Shown here: piece after piece, positions 16,390 to 24,503 of the stretch
How the letters are laid out: each line of letters begins with the position of its first letter
How positions within the stretch are numbered: position 1 is the stretch's first letter
DNA from: CAZUVM01 sp964623885
GTDB taxonomy: Bacteria; Verrucomicrobiota; Verrucomicrobiia; Limisphaerales; UBA8199
Length of the DNA stretch: 64,000 bases
NCBI GenBank assembly: GCA_964623885.1
Contig: CAZUVM010000080.1
Coordinates: forward strand, 8,880-72,879
Direction of reading: 5' to 3'
Translations under genes and position numbers: made by a program
Notes under the pieces: generated by a model
The model's database searches: none
Told to the model about the DNA's origin: nothing
The model's input: the letters and a program-made list of their open reading frames with translations, nothing else

Positions 16390-17589
16390 ATGTCAGGTCC
16401 GATAAACTGGTTGGCGCAGGTTGGGGCGGTGACCCGGTTTGGTTTGCTGGGCATTCCGCAACGACGTGGCTCGGTGGCGGCGGCGCTCTTTGGTGTGGCC
16501 GGTGTCGTCGGCGTATGGGTGGGAGTGCTCTCGATGGCGACCGGCTTTCAGGCTTCCATGCGTGCTTCGGCATCGCCGGATTCCGTCATCGTGCTGCGCA
16601 AAGGCGCGGACACCGAGATGGTGAGCGGGTTTGGCCAGGACGAAACACGGATCATTGCGGACGCGCCGGGTGTTGCCCGCGGACATGATGGTGGCTTGGC
16701 CTCCGCCGAGCTTTTCGTGATCATCAACCTTCCGCGCCGTTCCAGTGGCACGGATGCCAATGTCCCGCTGCGGGGTGTCGAACCGGCGGCTTTTCAGGTG
16801 CGCAACCATTTGAAAATCGTCGAAGGCCGCGTCTTTGAGCCCGGCAAAAACGAGGTGGTTGTCGGCGCGGGTGCCGCGCTCGAGTTTTCCGGATTGAATG
16901 TCGGCAGCAAGTTAGTCGTGGGCCGCAATGCCTGGGATGTAGTGGGAATTTTCACCGCCGACGGCGGCACGGCCGAATCGGAGATCTGGACCGATGCCCG
17001 GGTTCTGCAAGGCGCTTATCATCGGGGCAATAGTTTCCAATCCATTTATGCGCGATTAAACAGTCCCAACGATTTCCAGCCCTTCAAAGACGCGCTCACT
17101 TCCGACCCTCGGCTGACGGTAAACGTTCAACGCCAGGCGGATTATTACGCCGAACAGTCCAAAACCCTTACCAGCCTTATCACCACGCTCGGTGTGCTGG
17201 TTGCCAGCCTTATGGCTATCGGCGCCATCTTCGGCGCACTGAACACCATGTATAATTCAGTTTCCACGCGGACCCGTGAAATAGCCACTCTCCGAGCACT
17301 CGGATTCGGTCGTGGCGCGGTTATCGCCTCGGTGATGCTTGAGTCGCTTGCCGTTGCATTAGTCGGCGGAGCTTTCGGAGCGGCGGTCGCATATCTCGCG
17401 TTCAACGGCTTTCATACTTCCACGATTAACTGGCAAAGTTTCAGCCAGGTCACCTTTGCGTTCCGGGTCACACCGCTGCTGCTGGTCCAGGGCATTATTT
17501 GGGCCATTGCCATCGGCTTTGTCGGCGGGCTATTGCCGGCGGTGCGCGCGGCCCGTTTACCCATTGCCGCAGCCTTGAGGGAGCTGTAA
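16390..17589 (+). CDS. ABC transporter permease, MacB/FtsX type (second of two)
   Basis: 399 residues, beginning one base after the stop of the first permease. It shows the same plan: an N-terminal helix near 32-52, a periplasmic region, and three C-terminal helices with 'STRTREIATLRALGFGRGAV' between them, the conserved cytoplasmic coupling loop of FtsX-type permeases. The two permeases differ strongly in their periplasmic parts, so this is a heteromeric transporter rather than a recent duplication. It is the last gene of the rightward operon; its stop lies only 4 bases from the end of tsaB on the other strand, leaving no room for a separate terminator. Confidence 0.9.
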   Translation: MSGPINWLAQVGAVTRFGLLGIPQRRGSVAAALFGVAGVVGVWVGVLSMATGFQASMRASASPDSVIVLRKGADTEMVSGFGQDETRIIADAPGVARGHDGGLASAELFVIINLPRRSSGTDANVPLRGVEPAAFQVRNHLKIVEGRVFEPGKNEVVVGAGAALEFSGLNVGSKLVVGRNAWDVVGIFTADGGTAESEIWTDARVLQGAYHRGNSFQSIYARLNSPNDFQPFKDALTSDPRLTVNVQRQADYYAEQSKTLTSLITTLGVLVASLMAIGAIFGALNTMYNSVSTRTREIATLRALGFGRGAVIASVMLESLAVALVGGAFGAAVAYLAFNGFHTSTINWQSFSQVTFAFRVTPLLLVQGIIWAIAIGFVGGLLPAVRAARLPIAAALREL

Positions 17590-17593
17590 GACG

Positions 17594-18259
17594 TTACGGC
17601 AACGCTTTTGGTTTTGGCGCCTTCACGAATTTGGTTTCACGCAAATAGATCGGCTGCAGTTTTTCGCCAGGAACGAAGCCCTGCGCTTGCTGCGCCAGCG
17701 CTCCCACCGCCGCCGCGCGTGGAAACATCAGACGTCCGTTCGCAAACCAACGAGTCACTTCGGGACCGATGAGGACCGCCCCCGCGTCTTGCTTTGCCTG
17801 CACTTCCACCGAAGCGACGAGTCGAAGCGGCGCAATCTCTCTCCGGCTGCCCGCGCCTAGTTCATATTCGGCCAGATAAAACTCATTGCGCTGGGCGTCA
17901 ATGACGACCCCCACATGGCCGGTCACGCCGTCGGCCCGGGCCTGGGCGGCAATCGCTTCGGCGCTGCTTACTCCCACGAGCTTTATGGCGCGAGCGAGTT
18001 GCCAGCCTTGGGCGAGCGCAATCGCCGCGCGAATCCCTGTATAAGAGCCGGGGCCCAGGCCCACCGCGAGGCATTCGATTTGTTCGCGCTCGAGCGCCGC
18101 TTCACGCAAAGCCGAGTCTATCATGTCGAACGCATGCGTGGACAAAGTTCCCGTCTCCACCACTTCACTTAGGACGGGTGACGCCTTCTCTTTGAGGTTT
18201 CCGCGCAGCACGGCAACGCTCCGGTGCGGAGAAGAGAAATCAATCGCCAGCAGCGTCAT
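17594..18259 (-). CDS. tsaB: tRNA threonylcarbamoyladenosine synthesis protein TsaB
   Basis: 221 residues from the ATG at 18259 (MTLLAIDFSS), or 229 from 18283. TsaB is the inactive ASKHA-fold partner of TsaD in the t6A modification of tRNA at position 37. The family pattern is plain: 'LAIDFSSPHRSVAV' at the N-terminus, 'GTLSTHAFDMIDSAL' and 'AVGLGPGSYTGIRAAIALAQ', the most conserved TsaB phrase. It is the last gene of a leftward run with tsaE and thiL, and its start overlaps the end of tsaE under either start choice. Function inferred from family; tsaD is not in the window. Confidence 0.92.
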   Translation of the reverse strand: MTLLAIDFSSPHRSVAVLRGNLKEKASPVLSEVVETGTLSTHAFDMIDSALREAALEREQIECLAVGLGPGSYTGIRAAIALAQGWQLARAIKLVGVSSAEAIAAQARADGVTGHVGVVIDAQRNEFYLAEYELGAGSRREIAPLRLVASVEVQAKQDAGAVLIGPEVTRWFANGRLMFPRAAAVGALAQQAQGFVPGEKLQPIYLRETKFVKAPKPKALP

Positions 18260-18695
18260 AACTGATGCGGCGTTCGGTTTCACTCAACGTATCAAATTGA
18301 ATCCAGCGAAACCGCGGTGCGTTGCTGGTCGGAGACCGGGCTGGAACGCCCTTGTCCCGGAACCACCTTTCAGCCCATTCGATAACCGTCACCCCGTCAG
18401 GTTGAAGATACTCTTCCAACCCGGCGGCGAGTATCTGTTCGATCGTGTCCAGGCGATAGAGATCAAGGTGATACAGCGGCATTCGGCCGCCAGTATAAAT
18501 ATTCACCAGGGAGAACGTGGGCGAGTGCACGCGAGCCGTGAAGCCAAGGCCGCGCGCCACGCCTTTAACGAATTGGGTTTTACCGGCGCCCAAATCTCCG
18601 GACAGGCCAATTACCAGGCCGGCCCCTGCTGCGCGGCCCCAGTCTTCGCCCAGAGCTTCGGTTTCCGCCGCGCTATGCGAAATGCTCGTAACCAT
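18240..18695 (-). CDS. tsaE: tRNA threonylcarbamoyladenosine synthesis ATPase TsaE
   Basis: 151 residues, the usual size. TsaE is the small P-loop ATPase that regulates the TsaB-TsaD complex in t6A synthesis. Visible motifs are Walker A 'GDLGAGKT' in 'IGLSGDLGAGKTQFVKGVA', the switch phrase 'HSPTFSLVNIYTGG' and 'LYHLDLYRL', followed by 'VTVIEWAERW', all in the family order. The gene overlaps thiL upstream by about 23 bases and tsaB downstream by about 20 or 44, so the three are clearly co-translated. The tail after 'ERW' is longer and less conserved. Confidence 0.95.
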   Translation of the reverse strand: MVTSISHSAAETEALGEDWGRAAGAGLVIGLSGDLGAGKTQFVKGVARGLGFTARVHSPTFSLVNIYTGGRMPLYHLDLYRLDTIEQILAAGLEEYLQPDGVTVIEWAERWFRDKGVPARSPTSNAPRFRWIQFDTLSETERRISYDAAGD

Positions 18696-19605
18696 GGGCA
18701 GTTAACGGGCGCACGCCTTGCCGGTCGCGAATCGTGATGCCCTCGGAGGAAGTGATCTTGCCGACGCACGTCAAAGGCAGTTTCGGGAATTGCAGGCGCC
18801 ACGCGTCCAGCACCGGCACGGCATCGCGGCCCGCAACCGTAAAGAGCAATTCGAAATCCTCACCATCGGTGAGCGCAGCCAGCAGCGGCGGTTTGGCCGA
18901 TGTTTCGGCTTTGGCGGCACGCTTCGCCTCGCGGCTGATGGGGACGCTCGTTGCCAACAGCTCGGCGCCCACGCGGCTGGCTTTCAGAATGTGCCGCAAG
19001 TCGCCGGCCAGGCCATCGCTCACATCGAGCATCGCATGGATCGAAAAATGCCCAGCCAGCCACCGTGCTTCGGTCAGGCGCGGTTCGAAGTCCAGGTGCT
19101 TCCCGGCCGGCGAGCCTCCGAGTTCGCCGGTGACAAATATGGCGTCTCCAATTTCGGCGCCCGAGCGGAGCACGCCCTTACCGCGATTGACCCAGCCAAG
19201 CAGCGCTACGGAAATGAGCATGCGATCCGGATTTGTGGTCGTTTCCCCGCCGACGAGTGCCACGTCGTAACGGCGGGCGCATGCGTTGAGGCCATTGTAG
19301 ATTGCTTCAACGCGCCCGGGATCAAACTCCCGCGGCAGGGCTATCGTGATCAGAGCGGCAGTGGGAGTTCCGGCCATAGCGGCAATATCGCTCAGGCACC
19401 GGGCCAGCGCTTTATGCCCGATCTTTTCCGGAGGCGCGTCCGGCTCAAAATGGATGCCTTCGACGACGGCATCGGTCTTGAACAGCACAAGCCGATCGGG
19501 AATGCCCAAGTCGAGCACGGCGCAGTCGTCGCCGGGGCCGACCACAACCGCCTTGTTTGTATGCACGGAGCGAGTCAGGCGCTGGATTAACTCGAACTCG
19601 TTCAT
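18673..19605 (-). CDS. thiL: Thiamine-monophosphate kinase
   Basis: 310 residues. ThiL phosphorylates thiamine monophosphate to thiamine pyrophosphate with ATP, the final step of thiamine cofactor synthesis. The AIR-synthase-like fold is recognisable by 'VGPGDDCAVLD' near 22, 'FKTDAVVEGIHFEPDAP' (Mg-nucleotide ligands), 'CLSDIAAMAGTPTAALI', 'LVGGETTTNP' and 'MLDVSDGLAGDLRHIL', in family order. The start ATG overlaps the stop of the upstream CPBP protease gene (ATGA). The end overlaps tsaE. The link between ThiL and t6A genes is positional only. Confidence 0.95.
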   Translation of the reverse strand: MNEFELIQRLTRSVHTNKAVVVGPGDDCAVLDLGIPDRLVLFKTDAVVEGIHFEPDAPPEKIGHKALARCLSDIAAMAGTPTAALITIALPREFDPGRVEAIYNGLNACARRYDVALVGGETTTNPDRMLISVALLGWVNRGKGVLRSGAEIGDAIFVTGELGGSPAGKHLDFEPRLTEARWLAGHFSIHAMLDVSDGLAGDLRHILKASRVGAELLATSVPISREAKRAAKAETSAKPPLLAALTDGEDFELLFTVAGRDAVPVLDAWRLQFPKLPLTCVGKITSSEGITIRDRQGVRPLTAHGYEHFA

Positions 19606-20519
19606 TGCAGTTTGCTCATCGACTCCTGAAAGATATAGAGCAAAGTAAAATTGAACCCATTGAACAGCGCGTGGGCCGTAATCGGCGCAAGCAAGTTATC
19701 GGTTTGTTCGTACAACAATGCGAGGGCCAGCGCCAAGAACGCCAGCGGCAGGAAAGAAACCAGATTCATGTGAATTGCAGCGAACACCAAAGCTGTGCCC
19801 CATAATGCCAGACGAGGAAAACCGATTTGTTTGATCCACGGGTAAAGAATGCCGCGGAACAGGACTTCCTCGGCCAGCGGTGCCAGCAGGATCGTGATGA
19901 AGCCCAAAACGAGACGGGACGTCGCCGTCTGCGCCAGGTGCAAGGTTTGAACTGCTTGTTGTTCTTCAGGTTTAAGATGGAGCCGTGGCAAATGCTCCAT
20001 TGCTTTTGCGCACAACACTTGCAATCCCCAGCCAATGGGCAGGAATAACGAGGCTACGATGAATCCAAGGAGCAGAGCGTGTTTCCAATTGTTCCGAAAC
20101 CCGAATGCATCGGACCACGGCAATGAGTGCTCGCGCAGGAATCGCGCGACCAGCAGGAGCGCCGCCCCCTGGAAACTCATCGAAGCAATAATCATCTGGC
20201 TTATCGACGGTCCAAAAGAGGGCCCGGCCAGTTTCTGCGCCCAGGCCCCCACGATGAGCCCGGCGTAAAAACAGAGCAACACCGCCGCCAGTCGTTGCAC
20301 AGCCGTTTCAAGCCGCCACGGCCGCCGCAACAGAAACAGCGTGAACGCCAGCAACGCCAGCGATAGGCCAAACGCCACGTAGAAGAGATGCAAAGTCCTG
20401 GGGCTCTTCGCTTCCAACTGCAGGGCCGTGAACACCAGCGAACCCACGAACATGCAGAGAAACACGCCGATCCCCAAGCGCACTACCGCCTCAAATTTCC
20501 ACGGTTTCGCCGACACCAT
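19602..20519 (-). CDS. CPBP family intramembrane glutamic protease
   Basis: 305 residues, strongly hydrophobic with about eight membrane segments. The three CPBP (Rce1/CAAX-protease-like) active-site motifs are all present near the C-terminus: E217-E218-x3-R222 in 'LAEEVLFRGILYPW', 'FAAIH' at 246-250 and H283-x3-N287 in 'HALFNGFN'. Members cleave substrates in the membrane or process peptides; the substrate here is unknown. It is the first gene of a leftward operon with thiL, tsaE and tsaB, and its stop overlaps the thiL start. Confidence 0.9.
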   Translation of the reverse strand: MVSAKPWKFEAVVRLGIGVFLCMFVGSLVFTALQLEAKSPRTLHLFYVAFGLSLALLAFTLFLLRRPWRLETAVQRLAAVLLCFYAGLIVGAWAQKLAGPSFGPSISQMIIASMSFQGAALLLVARFLREHSLPWSDAFGFRNNWKHALLLGFIVASLFLPIGWGLQVLCAKAMEHLPRLHLKPEEQQAVQTLHLAQTATSRLVLGFITILLAPLAEEVLFRGILYPWIKQIGFPRLALWGTALVFAAIHMNLVSFLPLAFLALALALLYEQTDNLLAPITAHALFNGFNFTLLYIFQESMSKLQ

Positions 20520-20592
20520 GCGCCTACATTATATGACTGAAGATCGGGTGACGATTAAAAAGGCCAACGATGGCAAAGGCCAGCCGCCGTTC

Positions 20593-21141
20593 TCAGGAAA
20601 ATCGGAGCTGGTCCGCGGACAAAACTTTTGCCTGATGCGCAAACTCGGCATTGATCGATGATGAGATCTCGGGCGCTGAACGGCCGTCGCTGTCGTAAGT
20701 GCTATGGCCATCAGCCACGAGCGTGACTTCGTAACCTCTCGCCAGGGCGCCGAGCGTGGTCTTTTTCACGCAATGGTCCGACTGCAGCCCCGCGACAATC
20801 AGGCGAGTGGCGCCCAATCTCTTTAGCTCTGCTTCGAGCGTGGTGCTCTCGAAGGCATCGGTTGTGGTTTTATCGAGCAACAGCTCGCCGTCCACGGGAC
20901 GCAGTGCGGGATGCAGTTCCCAACCGGCGGTGCCGCGCACGTCCGGGTCGCCGGGTTCACCGCAATTGCGGATGAAAATAACGGGTGCCTGCGCGGTGCG
21001 GGACCGTTCGATCAGTGCCAGGAGGCGCGCCAGTAGACCCTCCGCATCGGATACCGGATTACGCGGACCTAGCATATTCACCTGGGCGTCGATTATTACC
21101 AGGGCAGTTGGATTGGAGCGGCTCGCTTGGTTGCTCGTCAT
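20593..21141 (-). CDS. Isochorismatase-family cysteine hydrolase
   Basis: 182 residues. The catalytic triad of the family is in place: D18 in 'ALVIIDAQVNM', K91 in 'LLLDKTTTDAF' and nucleophile C124 in 'LQSDHCVKKTTLGA'. The cis-peptide region before the cysteine ('IVAGLQSD') is also normal. Such hydrolases cleave isochorismate, nicotinamide or other small amides. The strongest cue, 'DKTTTDAFESTTLEAELKRL', fits the YcaC/nicotinamidase-related branch but does not define the substrate. The gene is separate from its neighbours. Confidence 0.88.
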   Translation of the reverse strand: MTSNQASRSNPTALVIIDAQVNMLGPRNPVSDAEGLLARLLALIERSRTAQAPVIFIRNCGEPGDPDVRGTAGWELHPALRPVDGELLLDKTTTDAFESTTLEAELKRLGATRLIVAGLQSDHCVKKTTLGALARGYEVTLVADGHSTYDSDGRSAPEISSSINAEFAHQAKVLSADQLRFS

Positions 21142-21300
21142 AAACTCGCTGATCGAACCTTGGCACAGCTACTCCGGAAGATCAAACTTGCTGGAGAGAC
21201 GGTGATACAGCTGGCGCAGCCTATAACATGTTTCCAAAAATGCCGCTATTGACCGCGGTGCGCTCTGTCACAGACGACAAGTTCCGCATTTGCATCAATT

Positions 21301-21332
21301 CCGGCCGCTGCGAGCGGGGACCGCGCGCGCTC
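21301..21332. repeat. Dispersed repeat family D, copy 2
   Basis: Same wording as 12480-12512 ('ggccgctgcgagcggggacc' then 'gcgcgcgctcc'). It sits just beyond the 3' end of the yifB/comM-type gene. Confidence 0.75.
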
Positions 21333-21372
21333 CTTCAGCCAAATTGCTCTTAGCCGGGCAGAGCCATTGCAG

Positions 21373-22899
21373 TCAGGTCCAGATCTGCCGATCCAGGGAC
21401 CGGAGTTGTACCGCTTCGCTGATGTGGTCGGAGAGAACGCGATCCGAACGGGCCAAATCGGCAATGGTCCGTGCCACCTTCAGAACGCGATCGTAGGCCC
21501 GGGCGCTCAGGTTCAGGTCCGCCATAGCAAATTTCAGCATCTCCAGCGCCGTCTCATCGAGCGCGCAATATTGCTTGAGCTCACGGCTGCCCATGCGGGC
21601 GTTGCAAGTGATCCTGGGTTTGGCCTTGAAGCGCTCTTGCTGAATGCGCCGAGCCGCGATCACTCGTTCGCGAATCTGCGCCGATGCCTCCCCATTCTGC
21701 GCGCTGGAGATTTCGCGAAACGGAACGGCGGGTACTTCAATGTGCAAATCAATTCGGTCGAGCAACGGGCCGGAGATCCGGCCCAGATAGTTTTGAATCT
21801 CGCGCGGTGTGCTGCGGCTTTCACCCGGCATTTTGCCATCCGGCGTAGGGTTCATCGCTGCTATCAGCATGAATTGAGAAGGGAACGTCATCGTGCCTGC
21901 GGCCCTGGAAATGGTTACTCGGCCTTCTTCAAGCGGCTGCCGCATCGTCTCGAGGACACTCCGCTTGAACTCCGGCAACTCGTCGAGGAACAACACCCCG
22001 TGATGCGCGAGCGAGATTTCGCCCGGGGTCGGATTGATGTTGCCGCCCAGCAACCCGGCGTCGCTGGCCGTATGGTGCGGAGCACGAAAAGGCCGCCGAG
22101 TCACAAGCGCCTGTCCGGGTGCCAGCAGGCCCACAATGCTGTGAATCTTGGTTGTCTCCAGGGCCTCGTCGAGCGTCAGTGGCGGAAGGATCGTCGCCAG
22201 CCGTTTTGCGAGCATCGATTTTCCGGTGCCTGGCGGGCCGATAAGCAGCGCGTTATGGCCGCCGGCGGCGGCGATTTCCAATGCCCGTTTTACCGATTCC
22301 TGGCCCTTAACTTCGGCGAAATCGATTTCCTCTTCGTGGTCCTGCTCGAAGATTTTGGTCATGTCGACTTCCGTCGGCGAAATCTTCACTTCGCCTTCCA
22401 GGAATCCAACCGCCTCCCGCAGGTTGCGCACAGGAATAACCTGAAGCCCCGCAACCACGGCCGCTTCGGCGGCATTTTCAGGCGGCACGAGCACCCCTCG
22501 TTTGCCCAAGGCGCGTGCGCTCAGGGCAATCGGCAAAACACCTTTGACCGCGCGCACGGCGCCGTCCAACGCCAGTTCTCCCACCATGGCAAACGCGTCC
22601 AGTTGCGTGCTTTCCAGCTGTTCGCTCGCCGCCACCATTGCGACCGCAATCGGCAGATCGAAACTTGGCCCCTCCTTTTTCACATCTGCAGGAGCCAGGT
22701 TGATAGTCGTGCGCCCGAACGTGAAGGCGAACCCCGAATTGATCAACGCCGTCATCACGCGATCGCGCGACTCCTTTACCGCAGTATCAGGTAGACCAAC
22801 GATGACGATCAACGTGTCGCCATAACCGGCATTGACCTCGACCTCGACCGGATACGCTTCAATGCCATTGACCGCCGCCGAACAGACTTTCGCCAGCAT
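21373..22899 (-). CDS. YifB/ComM-family Mg-chelatase-like AAA+ ATPase
   Basis: 508 residues if it starts at the ATG at 22899 ('MLAKVCSAAVNGIEAYPVEV'), the conserved N-terminus of this family; the frame extends upstream without conservation. It has an N-terminal Lon-protease-like domain ('GLPDTAVKESRDRV'), a central AAA+ domain with Walker A 'GPPGTGKS' at 221-228 and Walker B in 'GVLFLDELPEF', and a Mg-chelatase C-terminal domain ('RAYDRVLKVARTIADL'). ComM homologues act as hexameric helicases that extend strand integration during natural transformation. Whether this organism is competent is unknown, but a minor-pilin cluster lies at 5-9 kb. Confidence 0.92.
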   Translation of the reverse strand: MLAKVCSAAVNGIEAYPVEVEVNAGYGDTLIVIVGLPDTAVKESRDRVMTALINSGFAFTFGRTTINLAPADVKKEGPSFDLPIAVAMVAASEQLESTQLDAFAMVGELALDGAVRAVKGVLPIALSARALGKRGVLVPPENAAEAAVVAGLQVIPVRNLREAVGFLEGEVKISPTEVDMTKIFEQDHEEEIDFAEVKGQESVKRALEIAAAGGHNALLIGPPGTGKSMLAKRLATILPPLTLDEALETTKIHSIVGLLAPGQALVTRRPFRAPHHTASDAGLLGGNINPTPGEISLAHHGVLFLDELPEFKRSVLETMRQPLEEGRVTISRAAGTMTFPSQFMLIAAMNPTPDGKMPGESRSTPREIQNYLGRISGPLLDRIDLHIEVPAVPFREISSAQNGEASAQIRERVIAARRIQQERFKAKPRITCNARMGSRELKQYCALDETALEMLKFAMADLNLSARAYDRVLKVARTIADLARSDRVLSDHISEAVQLRSLDRQIWT

Positions 22900-23286
22900 G
22901 GTCAAGGAATATTCCAGTTGATATGCAAGGGCAATCATTTTCCTCAACCGCTCGCAGGCCTTCCATATCAGCCGCGTTGGCTTAAAATCACGGATATGCG
23001 ACGCACTCAGGCTGAGGACACGCATCCGGATGCCGAGCGGGTCTTAATAGAAGTGCTTCGGCGGGCATCGCCACAGAGGAAACTGGCTCCTCCTCGAGGC
23101 CAACCGCACCGCCCGAATGCTCGCCTGGACCGGATTGCGGGAGCGCCATCCGTCCGATTCTCCGACTCGACTCCGACGCCGGTTTGCCGACCTTTGGCTC
23201 GGGCCTGAATTGGCTTTGAAGGCTTACGGTCCGCTTTCGGATTATGAGTGAAGCCGAAACCGAACTGCTTGCCGCAGTTCGTCGGG

Positions 23287-24375
23287 TCACGAACCCCGCC
23301 CGATCCACCCGCCACCCAGAACCAGATCGTCCTGGTAGAACACCGCGGCCTGACCTGGCGTAATCGCCCGCTGAGGCGTATGTAGCTTCACTTTGGCACG
23401 GCCGCCGGATTCTGGTGTGATCGTGGCCGGAGCGCCGGCATGCGCGTAGCGGATTTTGACAGTGGCCTGCATCTCACCTGGCGGTGAGTCAAAAGGAATC
23501 CAATTGCATCGGTCCGTAACGAACTCATCGCGTTCGAGAGCCGAATCGTCGCCCACAACGACGCGATTGTTCTCCGCATCCAGTTCGATGACGTAAAGTG
23601 GCTTCGGGGAAGAAATGCCCAGCCCCTTGCGTTGGCCGATTGTGTAAAACTCGATTCCATCGTGGTGGCCCAGGACACGGCCCTGGAGATCTACAATTTC
23701 GCCGCGATGCTTCTGCGCCAGCCTGGCTTGTTCGAGGAACTTGCCGTAGTCGTTATCGGGCACGAAACAGATTTCCATGCTCTCCTCTTTGTCGGCGGTC
23801 TTGAGCCGGCAATGACGCGCCACCTCGCGCGTGTCGGACTTGGTTTTCTCCCCAAGCGGAAACAAGGCGCGCGACAATTGGTCCTGGCGCAGCGAAAACA
23901 GGAAATAGCTCTGGTCTTTGCGCAGATCGCGCCCGCGCCTGAGCAAGGTACGACCGTTGGTGGCATCCCGCTCAAGCCGGGCAAAATGGCCGGTAGCGAT
24001 GTACTGGGCGCCGAGTTGTTCGGCGCGATCGATGAGTCGCCCAAACTTGAGATTCTGATTGCACATCACGCACGGGTTCGGAGTGCGTCCCGCTTTGTAT
24101 TCACTGGCGAAATACTGGATGACGCGGGTTTGAAATTCCGCGGCTTCATCGATCAGGTAATAAGGAATGCCGAGCTTGTGGCATACCGCCCGCGCATCAG
24201 TCACCGCTTGCGGTCCGCAGCACTTGTCCTCGGCGCGCGAGACGCAGTCCTGCGGCCAAAGCTTCAACGTAATACCCACTACGTCGTAGCCTTGCTCGAG
24301 CAAAAGCGCCGCTGTCGCCGAGGAATCAACTCCTCCGCTCATCCCGACAACCACGCGTGATCGGTTTTGCGCCAT
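23287..24375 (-). CDS. mnmA: tRNA-specific 2-thiouridylase MnmA
   Basis: 362 residues. MnmA activates and thiolates U34 of Lys, Glu and Gln tRNAs. The PP-loop 'GMSGGVDSSATAALL' is at 11-25. The two catalytic cysteines are C105 in 'NPCVMCNQNLKFG' and C203 in 'ESMEICFVPDNDY'. The phrase 'TGHFARL' and the C-terminal beta-barrel 'HTPQRAITPGQAAVFYQDD' are typical. The start is well defined by the 'RVVVGMSGGVDS' beginning. Neighbouring lon is separated by 128 bases, so it probably has its own promoter. Confidence 0.97.
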   Translation of the reverse strand: MAQNRSRVVVGMSGGVDSSATAALLLEQGYDVVGITLKLWPQDCVSRAEDKCCGPQAVTDARAVCHKLGIPYYLIDEAAEFQTRVIQYFASEYKAGRTPNPCVMCNQNLKFGRLIDRAEQLGAQYIATGHFARLERDATNGRTLLRRGRDLRKDQSYFLFSLRQDQLSRALFPLGEKTKSDTREVARHCRLKTADKEESMEICFVPDNDYGKFLEQARLAQKHRGEIVDLQGRVLGHHDGIEFYTIGQRKGLGISSPKPLYVIELDAENNRVVVGDDSALERDEFVTDRCNWIPFDSPPGEMQATVKIRYAHAGAPATITPESGGRAKVKLHTPQRAITPGQAAVFYQDDLVLGGGWIGRGS

Positions 24376-24503
24376 ACAAAGGCCAGAATATACTCAACCC
24401 AGGTAATGAATCCAAGCGGCGCTTTGCGTTACCGGAACCACTCTTTTAAAAAGAAGAAAGCTCGAGATAATTGGGTGGGCCCCCATGCCACTCTGCACTC
24501 GCG

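Noticed and set aside
21367..22794. Long open frame (475 codons) on the plus strand opposite the yifB/comM gene
   Set aside because: It is rich in His, Arg and Gln with no domain, and mirrors a strongly conserved protein on the other strand; such antisense frames are expected in GC-rich codon usage.
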